From assembly GCF_003591485.1 (NCBI RefSeq), contig NZ_QZCF01000004.1, forward strand, positions 425,251 through 489,250: a stretch of 64,000 nucleotides of DNA, read 5' to 3'. This stretch comes from Paenibacillus sp. 1011MAR3C5 (GTDB lineage: Bacteria; Bacillota; Bacilli; Paenibacillales; Paenibacillaceae). Both the position numbers and the translations under genes were made by a program. Shown one piece after another: positions 42,771-52,071 of the stretch. Every line of letters starts with the position of its first letter. Positions within the stretch are counted from its first letter, which is position 1. A model generated the notes under the pieces. The model had not been told where the DNA came from and searched no databases. It worked only from the letters and a program-made list of their open reading frames with translations.

Positions 42771-44666
42771 TTGGCTCATGCACATGCGCATGCGGTCAAA
42801 CGTTACAGCGGCATTATGGACTGGCTGACAACGGTTGACCATAAAAAAATCGGTATTTTGTATTTGATTGCAGGGGGCTTTTTCTTCCTTGTGGGCGGTC
42901 TGGAAGCGATCCTGATCAGGATTCAGCTCTGGAAGCCGCAAAACTTGTTTGTCGGAGCAGATACATATAACGAACTGCTTACCATGCACGGAACAACAAT
43001 GATCTTCTTGGCAGCAATGCCATTGATATTTGCATTAATGAATGCGGTCATTCCGCTTCAAATCGGCGCGCGCGACGTTGCCTTTCCTTTCCTGAACTCG
43101 CTTGGCTTCTGGACGTTCCTCTTCGGCGGACTCCTGCTGAACGTGAGCTGGATTGTAGGCGATGTGCCTGACGCAGGCTGGACATCCTACGCTCCTCTTG
43201 CAGGAACGACGTATAGCGGTGACCATGGCGTCGATTATTATGTTCTAGGCTTGCAGATTGCAGGTATCGGTACGCTAGTTGGCGGTATCAACTTCCTTGT
43301 TACCATCATCAACATGCGTGCACCAGGCATGACGTTCATGCGTATGCCAATGTTTACATGGACAGTCTTCATTACTTCGGCATTGATTCTGTTCGCATTC
43401 CCGGCTCTTACAGTAGGTCTGGCGGCACTCATGTTCGACCGGCTGTTCGATGCGAATTTCTTTGATCCATCTGCGGGCGGCAATGCCGTTCTGTGGGAGC
43501 ATATTTTCTGGATTTTCGGGCATCCTGAGGTTTATATCCTCATCCTGCCGGCCTTCGGTATCATTTCCGAAGTTATCAGTACATTCTCGCGCAAGCGCCT
43601 GTTCGGATACAGCTCCATGGTATTCGCTACGATCCTGATTGGCTTCTTGGGCTTCATGGTATGGGCGCATCACATGTTCACAGCTGGTCTTGGTCCGGTA
43701 GCGAACGCGCTGTTCTCCATCGCGACGATGCTGATCGCGGTACCGACAGGGATTAAGATCTTTAACTGGCTGTTCACGATGTGGGGCGGCTCCATCAAAT
43801 TTACAACGGCGAACTTATTCGCAGTCGGCTTTATTCCGACATTCGTTATGGGCGGCGTAACAGGCGTAATGCTTGCTGCAGCGCCGGCTGACTTCCAGTA
43901 CCATGACTCGTACTTTGTCGTTGCGCATTTCCACTACGTTATCGTAGGCGGCTTGGTACTTGGCTTATTCTCAGGTCTTCATTACTGGTGGCCGAAAATG
44001 TTCGGTCGCATTCTGAATGAAACGCTTGGCAAATGGACGTTCTGGATGTTCTATATCGGCTTCCACCTGACGTTCTTCGTACAGCATTTCCTTGGCCTGT
44101 TGGGTATGCCGCGCCGTATTTGGCAGTACCTGGACGGTCTTGGCTTCAACGAGATGAATATGATCAGTACCATTGGCGCACTTATGATGGGCATCGGTAC
44201 AGTTATGTTCCTGATCAACATCGTAGTGACATCCGTTAAACCTAAAGGAGTAGCTAACGATCCTTGGGAGGACGGACGTACGCTGGAGTGGACGATTGCT
44301 TCGCCGCCGCCAGAGTACAACTTTGCACAAACTCCGCTTGTACGCGGCTATGATGCATACTGGAAAGAAAAGCAAGACGGACACAGCGGCATGACGCCTG
44401 CTGAACCAATTGGTCCGATCCATATGCCATCACCATCGATCCTGCCGTTCTTTATGGGTCTTGGCTTGTTCATTGCAGGCTTCGGCTTCATGTATTCGCC
44501 GGATTGGGGTCACTTCCTTGGAACCAGCTTGACGATGGGTCACTTCATCGGAATCGTGGGCCTTGGCATTACACTGATCTGTATGATGCTCCGTTCGGTG
44601 ATTGACGATCATGGCTTCCATATCGAGGAAGAAGAAATTCTGAAGGATCTAGGGGGGAAAGCATGA
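42771..44666 (+). CDS. ctaD: Cytochrome c oxidase subunit I
   Basis: The 631-residue catalytic subunit has twelve or more helices and the heme-copper signature region (WEHIFWIFGHPEVYILILPA for the CuB His and cross-linked Tyr; VWAHHMFTAG; DSYFVVAHFHYVIVGG for the heme His). TTG 42771 has GAAGGAGGT 6 bases upstream; an earlier in-frame TTG overlaps that SD. An extra C-terminal part of about 80 residues follows the core. Overlaps ctaE by ATGA. Confidence 0.96.
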   Translation: MAHAHAHAVKRYSGIMDWLTTVDHKKIGILYLIAGGFFFLVGGLEAILIRIQLWKPQNLFVGADTYNELLTMHGTTMIFLAAMPLIFALMNAVIPLQIGARDVAFPFLNSLGFWTFLFGGLLLNVSWIVGDVPDAGWTSYAPLAGTTYSGDHGVDYYVLGLQIAGIGTLVGGINFLVTIINMRAPGMTFMRMPMFTWTVFITSALILFAFPALTVGLAALMFDRLFDANFFDPSAGGNAVLWEHIFWIFGHPEVYILILPAFGIISEVISTFSRKRLFGYSSMVFATILIGFLGFMVWAHHMFTAGLGPVANALFSIATMLIAVPTGIKIFNWLFTMWGGSIKFTTANLFAVGFIPTFVMGGVTGVMLAAAPADFQYHDSYFVVAHFHYVIVGGLVLGLFSGLHYWWPKMFGRILNETLGKWTFWMFYIGFHLTFFVQHFLGLLGMPRRIWQYLDGLGFNEMNMISTIGALMMGIGTVMFLINIVVTSVKPKGVANDPWEDGRTLEWTIASPPPEYNFAQTPLVRGYDAYWKEKQDGHSGMTPAEPIGPIHMPSPSILPFFMGLGLFIAGFGFMYSPDWGHFLGTSLTMGHFIGIVGLGITLICMMLRSVIDDHGFHIEEEEILKDLGGKA

Positions 44667-45280
44667 GCGCGCACACGCATGTAGAAGGCCAACTGCCTCA
44701 TGAGCCGGAAAAGGCGACCCTTGAGGGACGCAATAAAGTCCTTGGCTTCTGGCTGTTCCTAGGCGGCGAGACGGTATTGTTCGGTACGCTGTTCGCAGCG
44801 TTCCTTGCCCTCCGTCACCAAGTCCTTGACGGTCCGACCGCCAATCATTTGTTCGACTTGAAGCTGGTAGCATATGCTACTGCGATCCTGCTGACATCCA
44901 GCTTGACGAGCGTATTCGCGATTCAAGCGATGCATCAGCAGAAGGTAAAAAGCCTGATCAACTGGCTGATCGTTACGGTATTGCTCGGTGCAGGCTTCCT
45001 TGGTCTCGAAATTTACGAGTTCGTACACTATGTACATGAAGGTCATGGATTTACAACAAGCGCATTCAGCTCTTCCTTCTATACGCTGGTTGGCTTCCAC
45101 GGAGCGCACGTTTTGTTCGGTATTCTGTGGATTACGCTGCTGATTATCCAGCTATCGAGAAAAGGACTGACAGTTGTAACCGCACCGAAAGTATATGTGG
45201 CTGGTATGTACTGGCACTTTATCGACGTTGTATGGGTATTCATCTTTACGGTTGTATACCTGATGGGAAAGGTGGTTTAA
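44663..45280 (+). CDS. ctaE: Cytochrome c oxidase subunit III
   Basis: 205 residues with five helices: GFWLFLGGETVLFGTLFAAF, then EIYEFVHYVHEGHGFTTSAF and GFHGAHVLFGILWITLLIIQ, and YWHFIDVVWVFIFTVVYL at the end. This is the short five-helix form of subunit III found in Bacilli. Starts in the ctaD stop and ends 3 bases before ctaF. Confidence 0.95.
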   Translation: MSAHTHVEGQLPHEPEKATLEGRNKVLGFWLFLGGETVLFGTLFAAFLALRHQVLDGPTANHLFDLKLVAYATAILLTSSLTSVFAIQAMHQQKVKSLINWLIVTVLLGAGFLGLEIYEFVHYVHEGHGFTTSAFSSSFYTLVGFHGAHVLFGILWITLLIIQLSRKGLTVVTAPKVYVAGMYWHFIDVVWVFIFTVVYLMGKVV

Positions 45281-45283
45281 CGT

Positions 45284-45601
45284 ATGGCAAGCAATCATTC
45301 CGCCACGGAGCAAAACACCAAACGTCACAAGGTAGAAGGTTCGAAGAAACATATCGTCGCTTTTATTTTCTCCATTCTGCTTACGTTCATCGCGTTTGCA
45401 ACGGTCATTAGCGGCGAGATCAACAAAGACTTTATCTATATCATTCTTCTCGGAACGGCTGTTCTTCAAGTATTCGTACAGATGGCGTTCTGGATGCATA
45501 TGAAAGATCGCGGTCATAGGTTCGCTTTAATCGGTATTCTGTCTGGAGTGTTCGTCGTATTTACTTGCGTGATCATGGCTGAATATTGGGTTTGGTGGTA
45601 A
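45284..45601 (+). CDS. ctaF: Cytochrome c oxidase subunit IV
   Basis: 105 residues with three membrane helices (HIVAFIFSILLTFIAFATVI; FIYIILLGTAVLQVFVQMAF; GILSGVFVVFTCVIMAEYWV) and WMHMKDRGH between the last two, as in CtaF. It is the small accessory subunit of the quinol/cytochrome oxidase group. A hairpin separates it from ctaG. Confidence 0.92.
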   Translation: MASNHSATEQNTKRHKVEGSKKHIVAFIFSILLTFIAFATVISGEINKDFIYIILLGTAVLQVFVQMAFWMHMKDRGHRFALIGILSGVFVVFTCVIMAEYWVWW

Positions 45602-45628
45602 TCAATTACCGCCACATGTAACTGAACA

Positions 45629-45657
45629 GAGGAGGGTCCCGGTTTGGGTCCCTCTTC
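45629..45657 (+). terminator. Hairpin between ctaF and ctaG
   Basis: GAGGAGGG with CCCTCTTC (G-U pairs) and an inner CCC/GGG, followed by a T-rich run. It may lower ctaG expression compared with the structural genes. Confidence 0.6.
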
Positions 45658-45701
45658 TTTCGTAACAAATGCTTGAATGCATGAGAAAGGAGCCTCCTCT
45701 A

Positions 45702-46619
45702 GTGTTAGACTTAAACAAGTATTTCTCCTTCACTGAGTTGTGGACGCCTATGTTTCTATTTGCGATGACCGCAGTGGTCATCCTCTATTTCTATCTGATC
45801 GGGCCATGGAGGGAGAAGCGTCATCCGGGGGCAGCCCCCGCTACTGTTATGCAAAAGACGCTTTTTGTATCGGCTATCGTGCTGGTATACCTCTGTCATG
45901 GCGGTCCTTTCAATTTGCTTGGTCACTTGATGTTTACGTTCCATATGGTGAATATGTCGGTTTCTTATCTTATCGTCCCGCCGATGATTTTGCTAGGGAT
46001 TCCGGCTTTTATTTGGCGAGCGGCGTTTTCGGCTGGCTTCTGGAGGAAGCTTCGATTTCTTATGCATCCCATTGTTACGTTAGTAGCGTTCAATATGCTG
46101 TTTTCGATCTATCATGTACCGATGGTGCATGACTATGTCATGACGAACTTTACGGTGCATCGTCTTTATTATGTGATTCTCTTCATTACCGCATTCATGA
46201 TGTGGTGGCAGATTGCAAGTCCTGTGCCGGAGTGGAATAAGCTCACACATGTAAAGAAGATGGCTTACGTATTTGCGAACGGCGTACTGCTTACGCCTGC
46301 TTGTGCGCTAATTATTTTCTCGCCTGCGGGCATGTATGCGACGTACAACGATCCGCAAGTATGGGCAACAGCTATGGGTTATTGTATGCCTGGCAGCGAT
46401 ACAAGCTATCTGGTCGAGCAGTTCGGCGGCCCTCAATTTTTTAATGCGCTTGGGGTAGTGGATGATCAGCAGCTTGGCGGCATTGTGATGAAGCTTGTGC
46501 AGGAGCTTATGTACGGCATTATTCTCGCTTACATCTTCAAGCAATGGTTTAAGCGGGAGCATGCTGACGATGAATTGCCGAATCCGGGTACGCCTGGTAC
46601 CAATCCTGGTACGGCCTAA
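45702..46619 (+). CDS. ctaG: Cytochrome c oxidase assembly factor CtaG
   Basis: 305 residues with about seven helices in the CtaG_caa3 pattern (YLCHGGPFNLLGHLMFTFHM; IWRAAFSAGFWRKLRFLMHP; FMMWWQIASPVPEWN). B. subtilis CtaG is needed for an active caa3 oxidase, probably for copper insertion. GTG 45702 has AAGGAG 9 bases upstream. The C-terminus is polar (NPGTPGTNPGTA repeats). Confidence 0.92.
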   Translation: MLDLNKYFSFTELWTPMFLFAMTAVVILYFYLIGPWREKRHPGAAPATVMQKTLFVSAIVLVYLCHGGPFNLLGHLMFTFHMVNMSVSYLIVPPMILLGIPAFIWRAAFSAGFWRKLRFLMHPIVTLVAFNMLFSIYHVPMVHDYVMTNFTVHRLYYVILFITAFMMWWQIASPVPEWNKLTHVKKMAYVFANGVLLTPACALIIFSPAGMYATYNDPQVWATAMGYCMPGSDTSYLVEQFGGPQFFNALGVVDDQQLGGIVMKLVQELMYGIILAYIFKQWFKREHADDELPNPGTPGTNPGTA

Positions 46620-46668
46620 TGGTTAGAAGGGACTCACGCTTACATTTTTGAAGTTGGAGAGGATTATC

Positions 46669-47130
46669 ATGGACTTGAATATTCTTATGCCTACAGTCAG
46701 CACCTTCTTTATCGTGCTAAGCGCCATCTTGGTTGCAATTGGCTGGCGGCTCGCTGTTCAGCGGAAGCTGGAGCAGCACCAGAAGGTTATGGTCTACGCT
46801 GCGATTGCGGCGATCTTGTTCTTTATCATCTATGCGTCCAGAACAATTATTATCGGCAGCACCCCGTATAACGGGCCGGATGGACTCAAGCCGTATTACC
46901 TTGTATTCTTGTTGTTTCATATTGTGCTTGCTACGGTGGCGGCTGTGTTCGGCATTACGACAATTACACTGGGCTATAAGAAGAAGTTCAAGAAGCACCG
47001 CAGGTTTGGCAGATTTACATCTATCATTTGGTTTATAACCGCCATTACGGGTGTAGCCGTATATTCAATCCTGTACGTATTGTATCCGGCAGCAGATGCC
47101 AAGCCATTATTTGAAGCCATATTCGGTTAA
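46669..47130 (+). CDS. DUF420 membrane protein (YozB/CtaM-like)
   Basis: 153 residues with four helices: ILMPTVSTFFIVLSAILVAI, then YAAIAAILFFIIYASRTIII, PYYLVFLLFHIVLATVAAVF and the last near IIWFITAITGVAVYSILYVL. This fits DUF420; relatives include YozB of Bacillus and CtaM of Staphylococcus aureus, which is needed for the heme-copper oxidase QoxABCD. Placement after ctaG fits an assembly role. ATG 46669 is preferred with GGAGAGGATT upstream. Confidence 0.85.
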   Translation: MDLNILMPTVSTFFIVLSAILVAIGWRLAVQRKLEQHQKVMVYAAIAAILFFIIYASRTIIIGSTPYNGPDGLKPYYLVFLLFHIVLATVAAVFGITTITLGYKKKFKKHRRFGRFTSIIWFITAITGVAVYSILYVLYPAADAKPLFEAIFG

Positions 47131-47141
47131 CCGATCGATGA

Positions 47142-47175
47142 AAGCCATCCTGGGAAAAGGGTGGCTTTTTTCTAT
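47142..47175 (+). terminator. Terminator after the cta operon
   Basis: AAAGCCATCC and GGGTGGCTTT (with wobble) form the stem, followed by six T's. Confidence 0.85.
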
Positions 47176-47296
47176 GATCGCATTGCCGCGGCAGCTGCTT
47201 GATCTGAAGAAGGTGGGCGTTTGAAAGCACTGCGAGAGAAAAGTTCGCAAGCGGTATATATGTCCGAGTCGTATCCGAGAGCTAGTATTCAATGAG

Positions 47297-47327
47297 ACAG
47301 TTATCCAGATGGATGGCTGTTTTTTTG
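47297..47327 (+). terminator. Second terminator-like hairpin upstream of the GntR operon
   Basis: ACAGTTATCC pairs with GGATGGCTGT (two G-U pairs) around AGAT, followed by eight T's. No gene lies between this hairpin and the previous terminator. Confidence 0.65.
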
Positions 47328-47375
47328 CATGAAAGGGTCTTCGGAAAAAAGTTGCTAAAAAAAGCCGCAGATGTA

Positions 47376-47452
47376 TTGACAACAATTCGAGGTGTGCATA
47401 TACTGTGTATATAGATATATACAGTATATAAACACAGCACAGTATACACAGT
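47376..47452 (+). promoter_or_regulatory. Promoter and palindromic operator of the GntR-controlled ABC operon
   Basis: Consensus TTGACA (47376-47381) and TATACT (47399-47404) with a 17-base spacer. A dyad ATACTGT (47400-47406) / ACAGTAT (47421-47427) covers the -10 and start point. A wider inverted pair ACTGTGTATA (47402-47411) / TATACACAGT (47443-47452) follows. These are the likely sites of the YtrA-type GntR repressor encoded in the operon. Confidence 0.75.
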
Positions 47453-47492
47453 GATTAATAAGTATACACGGTTGCCGAAGGGAGGCTGCCAG

Positions 47493-48215
47493 ATGAACAC
47501 ATGGCAAGGAGCTTGGTGTCTGGCGAAGGAAGAATTAAGACGAATAAGGTGGAAGCATATCGTAACCATCATCTTCATCGGTTACTTGCTGATTTTCCTT
47601 GTACCGATGTTCTCCGATTCGAGAGAAGACAATAGTGCATTCGCTTTCTGGGCTATGGATTTCATTACGGTCAGCCTGCTTCCGATGCTGGGATTGATGT
47701 CCACGCAGAATTCGGGATTTTACTGGAAAATGGATTCATACACGAGAAAGCTGGCGGCATGGCGCACGATGCCCATAACGATTAAACAGATCGTGCTGGG
47801 AAGGATCCTGTTGTTCCTGACCAACGGACTAACGGCCAAGATCGTATTTTTCACGATCTACTACCTGTTCGCCCGATCGCTGGGAACCAATATGGAACTG
47901 ATGGATTTTGTCTTATACGCGTTGTTCTGGATCGGCCTATCGGTTGCAATCGGCATTATGTATCTCTACTTCGAGACCGGATATTCAGGAGTGCAATACT
48001 TCTGGTTCTGTATGGTGGTTGCGCTGCTTCTGCTAGCGGGGATGGTGCTTTACTCTTACTTAACCAGAGACAGTCTGGTGCTTCTCAGCTACGAGACCAT
48101 TGCACAAGGCGGCTGGTGGCTGTCGCTGATCGGGGTTCTGCTAGGTGTATCATCCTTCTTAGGCATACGGAAGGCTATGGAGAAGAAGCTGAGAACAAGA
48201 AGCTATACCAGTTAA
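47493..48215 (+). CDS. ABC permease-like membrane protein
   Basis: A 240-residue protein with six predicted helices (HIVTIIFIGYLLIFLVPMFS; FITVSLLPMLGLMSTQN; FVLYALFWIGLSVAIGIMYL; YFWFCMVVALLLLAGMVLYS; GWWLSLIGVLLGVSSFLGI). GGGAGG stands before ATG 47493. First gene of a five-gene operon with a GntR regulator and two ABC ATPases. It is probably the membrane partner of the first ATPase. The family is not firmly recognised. Confidence 0.75.
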   Translation: MNTWQGAWCLAKEELRRIRWKHIVTIIFIGYLLIFLVPMFSDSREDNSAFAFWAMDFITVSLLPMLGLMSTQNSGFYWKMDSYTRKLAAWRTMPITIKQIVLGRILLFLTNGLTAKIVFFTIYYLFARSLGTNMELMDFVLYALFWIGLSVAIGIMYLYFETGYSGVQYFWFCMVVALLLLAGMVLYSYLTRDSLVLLSYETIAQGGWWLSLIGVLLGVSSFLGIRKAMEKKLRTRSYTS

Positions 48216-48235
48216 AGGAGAAAGCGGGTGAAGCA

Positions 48236-48640
48236 ATGCGGCTGCCTATACAGATAAATGAACAAAGTGCAGAGCCGCTTTATCATCAGATCGAAGTCCA
48301 GCTAAGGGCATTGATCGTTAGCGGCCAGTTGGTAGAAGGCACGCTGCTGCCTTCAATCCGTGAACTCGCTCAGACGGTCAAATGCAGTGTCATTACGGTA
48401 AAACGCGTATATAGCGATCTCGAGGGTGAAGGACTGCTCCGAACAAGGCAAGGCACCGGTACCTACGTCGCGAAAGTCGGCGAACAGGAACGGGATCGCC
48501 ATAGGCTGTCCGCTGTCATTGAGGCGCTCGATCAAGCTGTAACGGCAGGCAAGCGCATGCAATGCTCGGAAGCAGAAATGATAGAGCTTTTCAACGAAGT
48601 GGTTCACAGACATTACAGGCAAGGAGGGAAACCATCATGA
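48236..48640 (+). CDS. GntR-family transcriptional regulator (YtrA type)
   Basis: 134 residues. A winged helix at residues about 8-75 (EPLYHQIEVQLRALIVSGQL; LPSIRELAQTVKCSVITVKR; LLRTRQGTGTYVAKVG) is followed by a short C-terminal helical region, the layout of the YtrA subfamily. These repress their own ABC operons and respond to envelope stress or antibiotics in several Bacilli. ATG 48236 follows GGAGAAAGCGGGTG. It overlaps the next ATPase gene by ATGA. A matching palindrome overlaps the operon promoter. Confidence 0.88.
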   Translation: MRLPIQINEQSAEPLYHQIEVQLRALIVSGQLVEGTLLPSIRELAQTVKCSVITVKRVYSDLEGEGLLRTRQGTGTYVAKVGEQERDRHRLSAVIEALDQAVTAGKRMQCSEAEMIELFNEVVHRHYRQGGKPS

Positions 48641-49581
48641 GCGATTGGCAAGCGGAGCAGGCAATCCAGTTCAGCGGTGTCGCACAGCGCAAGCCGAATT
48701 TCAAGTTAGGTCCCATCACGCTGGACATACCAAAAGGATTCATCACGGCAATCGTTGGGCCGAACGGCAGCGGCAAGAGTACGCTATTCCGCATGGTGCT
48801 CGATCTGGAGAAGCCGCAGGAAGGAACGGTGACGGTACTGGATCATCCCATGGGTACCGGAGACGATGCACCCGTCAAGCAGCGAATCGGCTATTTGCCG
48901 GAAGAATCGCTGCCGCATGATGACAAGCTTAAAGCGTACGAGAAAGCAAGATTTAACAGCTACTGGTATAAGGACTGGGATGTGAACCGCTATCAGGAAT
49001 TGCTGCTCAGTCTGCAGGTCAACGATAATCTGCTGCTTGGGAAGATGTCGAAGGGGATGAGACGGAAGTGCGAGTTCGCGCTTGCCTTAGCCCATGCTCC
49101 AGATCTGCTGCTGCTGGATGAGCCTTCCTCTGGGCTAGATCCATTGGCGTGGAAGTCGATGATTGAGATTCTTCATCGCTATATGGAGCTTGGTGACAGG
49201 ACAATACTGATGACCTCCCATATTGTGGAGGAAGTAAAGCGGTTGGCCGATTACATCGTCTTTATGGCGCAAGGCCGCGTGCTTGGCGTCTATGAGAAGG
49301 ATGAGTTGTTCAGCAGCTGGTTCACCTTCTTCGTATCAGGCGAGGGATTGAACACCCAGATGGCTTCCAGAATGCCGGGGCAATGCGGCATAGAATCGAT
49401 CGGCGGCCAATCGTTGCGTATCACAACAAGCGAAGCCTTCCAGGCGGAGCAATGGTGCGAGACGGAAGGCATCACGATCCTCAGCAAGCAAGCGCTGGAG
49501 CTGGATGAAATATTAAGCACCTTATTGCAGCAAGACGGAATAAGTAAACGAGTACATGAAGCGAGGGGAAAATCGAAATGA
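48637..49581 (+). CDS. ABC transporter ATP-binding protein
   Basis: 314 residues with Walker A GPNGSGKST, Q-loop YLPEESLPHDDK, signature region KMSKGMRRKCEFALALA (LSGGQ replaced by MSKGM), Walker B LLLLDEPSSGLD and H-loop MTSHIVEEV. The C-terminal 100 residues are specific to exporters. Starts in the GntR stop codon and ends in the start of the next ATPase gene. Confidence 0.88.
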   Translation: MSDWQAEQAIQFSGVAQRKPNFKLGPITLDIPKGFITAIVGPNGSGKSTLFRMVLDLEKPQEGTVTVLDHPMGTGDDAPVKQRIGYLPEESLPHDDKLKAYEKARFNSYWYKDWDVNRYQELLLSLQVNDNLLLGKMSKGMRRKCEFALALAHAPDLLLLDEPSSGLDPLAWKSMIEILHRYMELGDRTILMTSHIVEEVKRLADYIVFMAQGRVLGVYEKDELFSSWFTFFVSGEGLNTQMASRMPGQCGIESIGGQSLRITTSEAFQAEQWCETEGITILSKQALELDEILSTLLQQDGISKRVHEARGKSK

Positions 49582-50480
49582 AACCATTGGTAGTGGAACA
49601 AGTCATGAAGCAATATGGAGAGAAGACAGCGGTTAATAACATCAGCTTTGAAGTGAGCGAAGGTGAAATCTACGGCTTGCTGGGCGCGAATGGCGCAGGC
49701 AAAACAACGACGATGCGTATGGTGCTGGGACTGATCTATCCAGACGGCGGTTCGATCAAGTACAACGGCAAGCCATACAGCAATGAGCAGCTAAGCCGTC
49801 TCGGTTATTTGCCGGAGGAGAGAGGTCTTTATCCGAAAATTCGCGTCAGCGATCAGATTATATACTTATCCCAGCTGCGCGGCATGTCCCGCAAGGATGC
49901 TGACCAGAACCTGAAATATTGGCTGGAGAAATTCGAGGTGCCGGAGTATTACAACAAGCGGGTCGAAGAACTGTCGAAAGGCAATCAGCAAAAAATCCAG
50001 TTCATCGCAGCCGTTAACCACCGCCCGAACATCGTTATTATGGATGAAGCGTTCAGTGGACTCGACCCTGTCAATGTCGAGCTTCTGAAGTCGACGGTCA
50101 AGGAATTGAGAGACTCTGGGGCGACCATTCTGTTCTCGACGCATCGCATGGAGCATGTAGAGGAGCTATGCCGCAACATTACGATTTTGCACCGCTCGAA
50201 TACGGTGGTGAAGGGCAGCATTAAGGAAATCAAGAAGCAGTATCCGCGTGAGCGTGTCATCTTGAGCACAGAGAACGAGGTAAAAGGTTTGGAGAGCATT
50301 AGCGGTGTGACAGGTGTGAACCTGCAGGAATACGGCTATGAAATCGGCATTCAGAATGAAGCGGTAGGCGGCGAGATTCTGCGCCATGCGATGGCTCAAT
50401 CGACTGTCACCAGATTCGAGATTAAGGAACCGACATTGAACGAAATCTTTATTAAAACGGTAGGTGATCGCCATGAATAG
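49578..50480 (+). CDS. ABC transporter ATP-binding protein (NatA/YhaQ-like)
   Basis: This 300-residue ATPase has Walker A GANGAGKTT, Q-loop YLPEERGLYPKIRV, signature LSKGNQQKIQFIAA, Walker B IVIMDEAFSGLDP (DEA rather than DEP) and H-loop FSTHRMEHVEEL. The signature and DEA variant are typical of the NatA/YhaQ sodium-efflux or drug-efflux group. It overlaps the following NatB-like permease gene. Confidence 0.88.
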   Translation: MKPLVVEQVMKQYGEKTAVNNISFEVSEGEIYGLLGANGAGKTTTMRMVLGLIYPDGGSIKYNGKPYSNEQLSRLGYLPEERGLYPKIRVSDQIIYLSQLRGMSRKDADQNLKYWLEKFEVPEYYNKRVEELSKGNQQKIQFIAAVNHRPNIVIMDEAFSGLDPVNVELLKSTVKELRDSGATILFSTHRMEHVEELCRNITILHRSNTVVKGSIKEIKKQYPRERVILSTENEVKGLESISGVTGVNLQEYGYEIGIQNEAVGGEILRHAMAQSTVTRFEIKEPTLNEIFIKTVGDRHE

Positions 50481-51783
50481 TTTTTGGACAGTAGTAGGGT
50501 TTACAGCTCGCAATAAGTTTAAAGGCAAGGCGTTTATTATCACAACGCTTATTATCGCAGTCATTTTAAGTATCGGGGTCAATCTCCCGTATATTATCTC
50601 TCAGTTCGATACCGGCGGAAATAAAGTGACGACTATCGGCTACATTCAGTCAACGAATGAGGAATCGTCCACAGGAACGGCAACAGGCGATAGCCTGAAA
50701 GCCTTCTACGAGCAACAAGAAAATGCGAAGCTTAGTCTCATTCCTTACCCGGACAAAGGCAGCACCGAAGAGAATGAGAAGCAGCTGAAGCAAGCGATTA
50801 AGGATAACGATATTAAAGGCTATCTGGAATTCGGTGCAATGACGCCAAGCGGCTTCCCGGAGATGAGCTACAAGTCCGAGAAGATGATGGAGTTCTCGCT
50901 TACGGAGAACTTGACGGGAGCGCTTCAACTGATTCGTCAGGCGACTGTGCTTCAAGATGCAGGACTTACAGATGAGCAAGTAGCGCAGTTAAATGCGCCA
51001 ATCAATATCGCAGCAGTGCAAATTTCCTCTTCCGAGGGCGGTATCGGCGGCAAGACGCCTGCTGAGCAAGGCGTCAACATGGGTCTGATCTACTTCATTA
51101 TCATTTTCTTGTTCATGGCGATTATCACTTCCGGCCAGTTGATTGCATCAGAGATCACGGCAGAGAAGAGCTCCCGTGTCATGGAGATTCTGATTACGAG
51201 CGTATCGCCGCTGAAAGGCATGTTCGGCAAAATCTTCGGTATGTTCACGGTTGTACTGAGCCAGGTGTCGTTCTTCGTTATCGTGCTCCTGCTCAATGTA
51301 TCGCTGCCGCACAACAAAGACGCGCTGGCAGGACTCGACATTGACCTGACGAAGATTGATCCGTTACTGCTCGCCTATGCGATTATCTTCTTCCTGACTG
51401 GCTTCTTCCTGTTCGCTACTCTCTACGCAGCTGTGGGCTCGATCGTAAGCCGAACAGAGGATCTTGGCCAGGCGACAATGCCAATGACCATTATCTCGCT
51501 TGCCGGCTTCTACATTGCGATCTTCAGCTTGAGCGCACCGGACAGCATGCTGGTCAAAGTAACATCGTTCATCCCGCTGTTCTCGCCATTCGTGATGATT
51601 CTGCGTCTCGGCCTGACGGATGTTCCATTCTGGGAAGCTGCCCTGTCGATCGGCTTGCTGCTGGTTACGATCTACATCGCAGTCTTCGTATCGGCTAAGA
51701 TTTACCGCACAGGCGTCCTGATGTATGGCAAACGCCCAAGCTGGAAAGAGATTCGTAAAGCGATGAAGGCTTATAAGATTTAA
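50473..51783 (+). CDS. ABC permease (NatB/YhaP-like)
   Basis: 436 residues: one N-terminal helix (AFIITTLIIAVILSIGVNLP), a large outside domain of about 170 residues, then five to six helices (MGLIYFIIIFLFMAIITSGQ followed by LIASEITAEKSSRVMEILIT). This is the ABC-2 (NatB/YhaP) architecture. ATG 50473 is preferred after AGGTGAT. It ends the operon; a hairpin lies 250 bases downstream. Confidence 0.88.
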   Translation: MNSFWTVVGFTARNKFKGKAFIITTLIIAVILSIGVNLPYIISQFDTGGNKVTTIGYIQSTNEESSTGTATGDSLKAFYEQQENAKLSLIPYPDKGSTEENEKQLKQAIKDNDIKGYLEFGAMTPSGFPEMSYKSEKMMEFSLTENLTGALQLIRQATVLQDAGLTDEQVAQLNAPINIAAVQISSSEGGIGGKTPAEQGVNMGLIYFIIIFLFMAIITSGQLIASEITAEKSSRVMEILITSVSPLKGMFGKIFGMFTVVLSQVSFFVIVLLLNVSLPHNKDALAGLDIDLTKIDPLLLAYAIIFFLTGFFLFATLYAAVGSIVSRTEDLGQATMPMTIISLAGFYIAIFSLSAPDSMLVKVTSFIPLFSPFVMILRLGLTDVPFWEAALSIGLLLVTIYIAVFVSAKIYRTGVLMYGKRPSWKEIRKAMKAYKI

Positions 51784-52030
51784 TAATTGATTTATGAAGT
51801 TGTAATCTTTATTTTATAATGACGCTGGATTGATTGAAAAATGTCGGTAGTTTTATTTAGAGTGTCGTTGGTAGCTTAATTTAACTCTAGCAGAATTGAA
51901 TTTAATACTGGGTTTCATGTTAATCCAATATAAATCATGAATGAGAGAGTCGACTTAGGGGGATGAACAAACTTTTAAGTAAAATGACGTTTTTAGGATG
52001 ACTTGTCCATAGGCAAATATTTATTCAAAC
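51784..52030. other. AT-rich spacer, no gene recognised
   Basis: Base composition falls sharply after the ABC operon and stays low through the rest of the window. No coding signal or repeat was recognised here. Confidence 0.5.
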
Positions 52031-52067
52031 AAGCCGGATAATCCGTACGCTAAGGATTATCTGGCTT
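52031..52067 (+). terminator. Hairpin, probable terminator
   Basis: AAGCCGGATAATCC pairs with GGATTATCTGGCTT (one G-U) around a 9-base loop. It may end transcripts of the ABC operon. Confidence 0.6.
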
Positions 52068-52071
52068 GTTA

